A stretch of DNA of 45,109 bases from Candidatus Haladaptatiplasma halalkaliphilum. Lineage in GTDB: Archaea > Thermoplasmatota > Thermoplasmata > Halarchaeoplasmatales > Halarchaeoplasmataceae. Location of the stretch: positions 1 to 45,109 of the forward strand of contig JAFDTY010000003.1 in the NCBI GenBank assembly GCA_019594055.1, written 5' to 3'. The position numbers and the translations under genes are program-made. The notes under the pieces are model-generated. The model had not been told where the DNA came from. It searched no databases and saw nothing but the letters and a program-made list of their open reading frames with translations. This document shows, piece after piece, positions 44,888 through 45,109 of the stretch (the first letter of the stretch is position 1; the number at the start of each line of letters is the position of its first letter).

Positions 44888-44907
44888 CTTCGCTACACCG
44901 GTATCAT

Positions 44908-44916
44908 GATAATTAG
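44908..44916 (-). promoter_or_regulatory. TATA-like box of the giant subtilase gene
   Basis: On the minus strand TAATTATCA, about 26 bases before the ATG at 44887. Confidence 0.4.
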
Positions 44917-44997
44917 GAGTCCATGTTAAAAAAGGTTGTCCATGATATACGGTGTCTGACATTTTTGGCTGAATAAAGGGGTAAATGAAGTAAAACA

Positions 44998-45005
44998 TTT
45001 ATATA
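44998..45005 (+). promoter_or_regulatory. TATA box of the gene at the right edge
   Basis: TTTATATA, with a transcript start near 45027 and GGAGG at 45044-45048 as ribosome binding site before ATG 45058. Confidence 0.6.
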
Positions 45006-45057
45006 TTATAAGTGTTTTTCTTACGTCAGACAGAAATTAAAACGGAGGTTGTTAACA

Positions 45058-45109
45058 ATGAAAAAAGGAAAAATATTGAGCATGATGTTGGCGGTTGCCC
45101 TGGTATTAT
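45058..45109 (+). CDS. Secreted or membrane protein, 3'-truncated by window edge
   Basis: Only the first 17 codons are in the window. They read MKKGKILSMMLAVALVL: a short positive N-region followed by a hydrophobic core, typical of a signal peptide. A TATA box at 44998 and a strong GGAGG nine bases before the ATG support a genuine, well-translated gene. It is divergent from the giant subtilase. The product cannot be identified from this fragment. Confidence 0.8.
   Translation, partial: MKKGKILSMMLAVALVL

Noticed and set aside
44888..44998. N-terminal extension of the giant subtilase to 44998
   Set aside because: The extra 37 residues precede a perfect signal peptide, cover the TATA boxes and would bury the signal.

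Overview
The window is a stretch of archaeal chromosome, most likely from a Thermoplasmata-related euryarchaeon. The evidence is archaeal-only or archaeal-type information genes (GatE, ribosomal protein S6e, aIF2 gamma, family B DNA polymerase, type II methionine aminopeptidase, Dph2), TATA boxes about 25 bases upstream of starts, several probable leaderless mRNAs, TTG/GTG starts, and a solitary 5S rRNA gene not linked to 16S or 23S (unlinked rRNA genes are known from Thermoplasma relatives). The lineage is an inference; no 16S or marker tree was available.

Layout. 1-6000: gatE (5' end outside the window), a HEAT-repeat protein, a PrsW-like membrane protease, mfnA-type decarboxylase and dph2, all on +. 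5900-6440: a stand-alone RAM-domain protein and a 55-residue small protein on -. 6600-8230: rps6e-aif2g translation operon. 8291-8523: 5S rRNA on -, apparently carrying an expansion segment of about 100 nt. 8700-18950: an RNase J-like beta-CASP protein, a HAD hydrolase, a CARF-like/winged-helix regulator with a palindromic operator at its promoter, a flavodoxin-like protein, a hypothetical, an XPD/Rad3-like helicase with an N-terminal zinc ribbon, a packed run DUF6485 - MBL hydrolase - Sua5 - Map, then DUF2270 membrane protein and dihydroorotate dehydrogenase on -. 18988-19170: three copies of a 61-bp tandem repeat. 19376-24874: a 1832-residue membrane-anchored subtilase. 25000-29750: a KaiC/RadA-like ATPase, a coiled-coil/zinc-ribbon protein and a large TPR protein. 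29833-33403: YchF-like GTPase overlapping PolB. 33416-44887 (-): a 3823-residue membrane-anchored multidomain subtilase. 45058-end: start of a secreted-protein gene, divergent from it.

How it fits together. Most of the window is housekeeping: tRNA-dependent amidation, translation initiation, tRNA t6A and diphthamide modification, N-terminal Met removal, replication/repair and pyrimidine synthesis. The accessory part is the cell-surface programme: two very large surface proteases with signal peptide, repeated beta-sandwich stalk domains, one C-terminal transmembrane helix and a short charged cytoplasmic tail, plus the secreted protein at the right edge. The most unusual observation is the 233-nt 5S rRNA: its promoter, a 14-base-pair terminal helix and a poly-T terminator agree on ends that leave a structured insertion near the 3' end of the molecule. 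Three further points deserve attention: the giant subtilase architecture, the recently duplicated zinc-ribbon units, and the palindrome overlapping the BRE/TATA of the CARF-like regulator.
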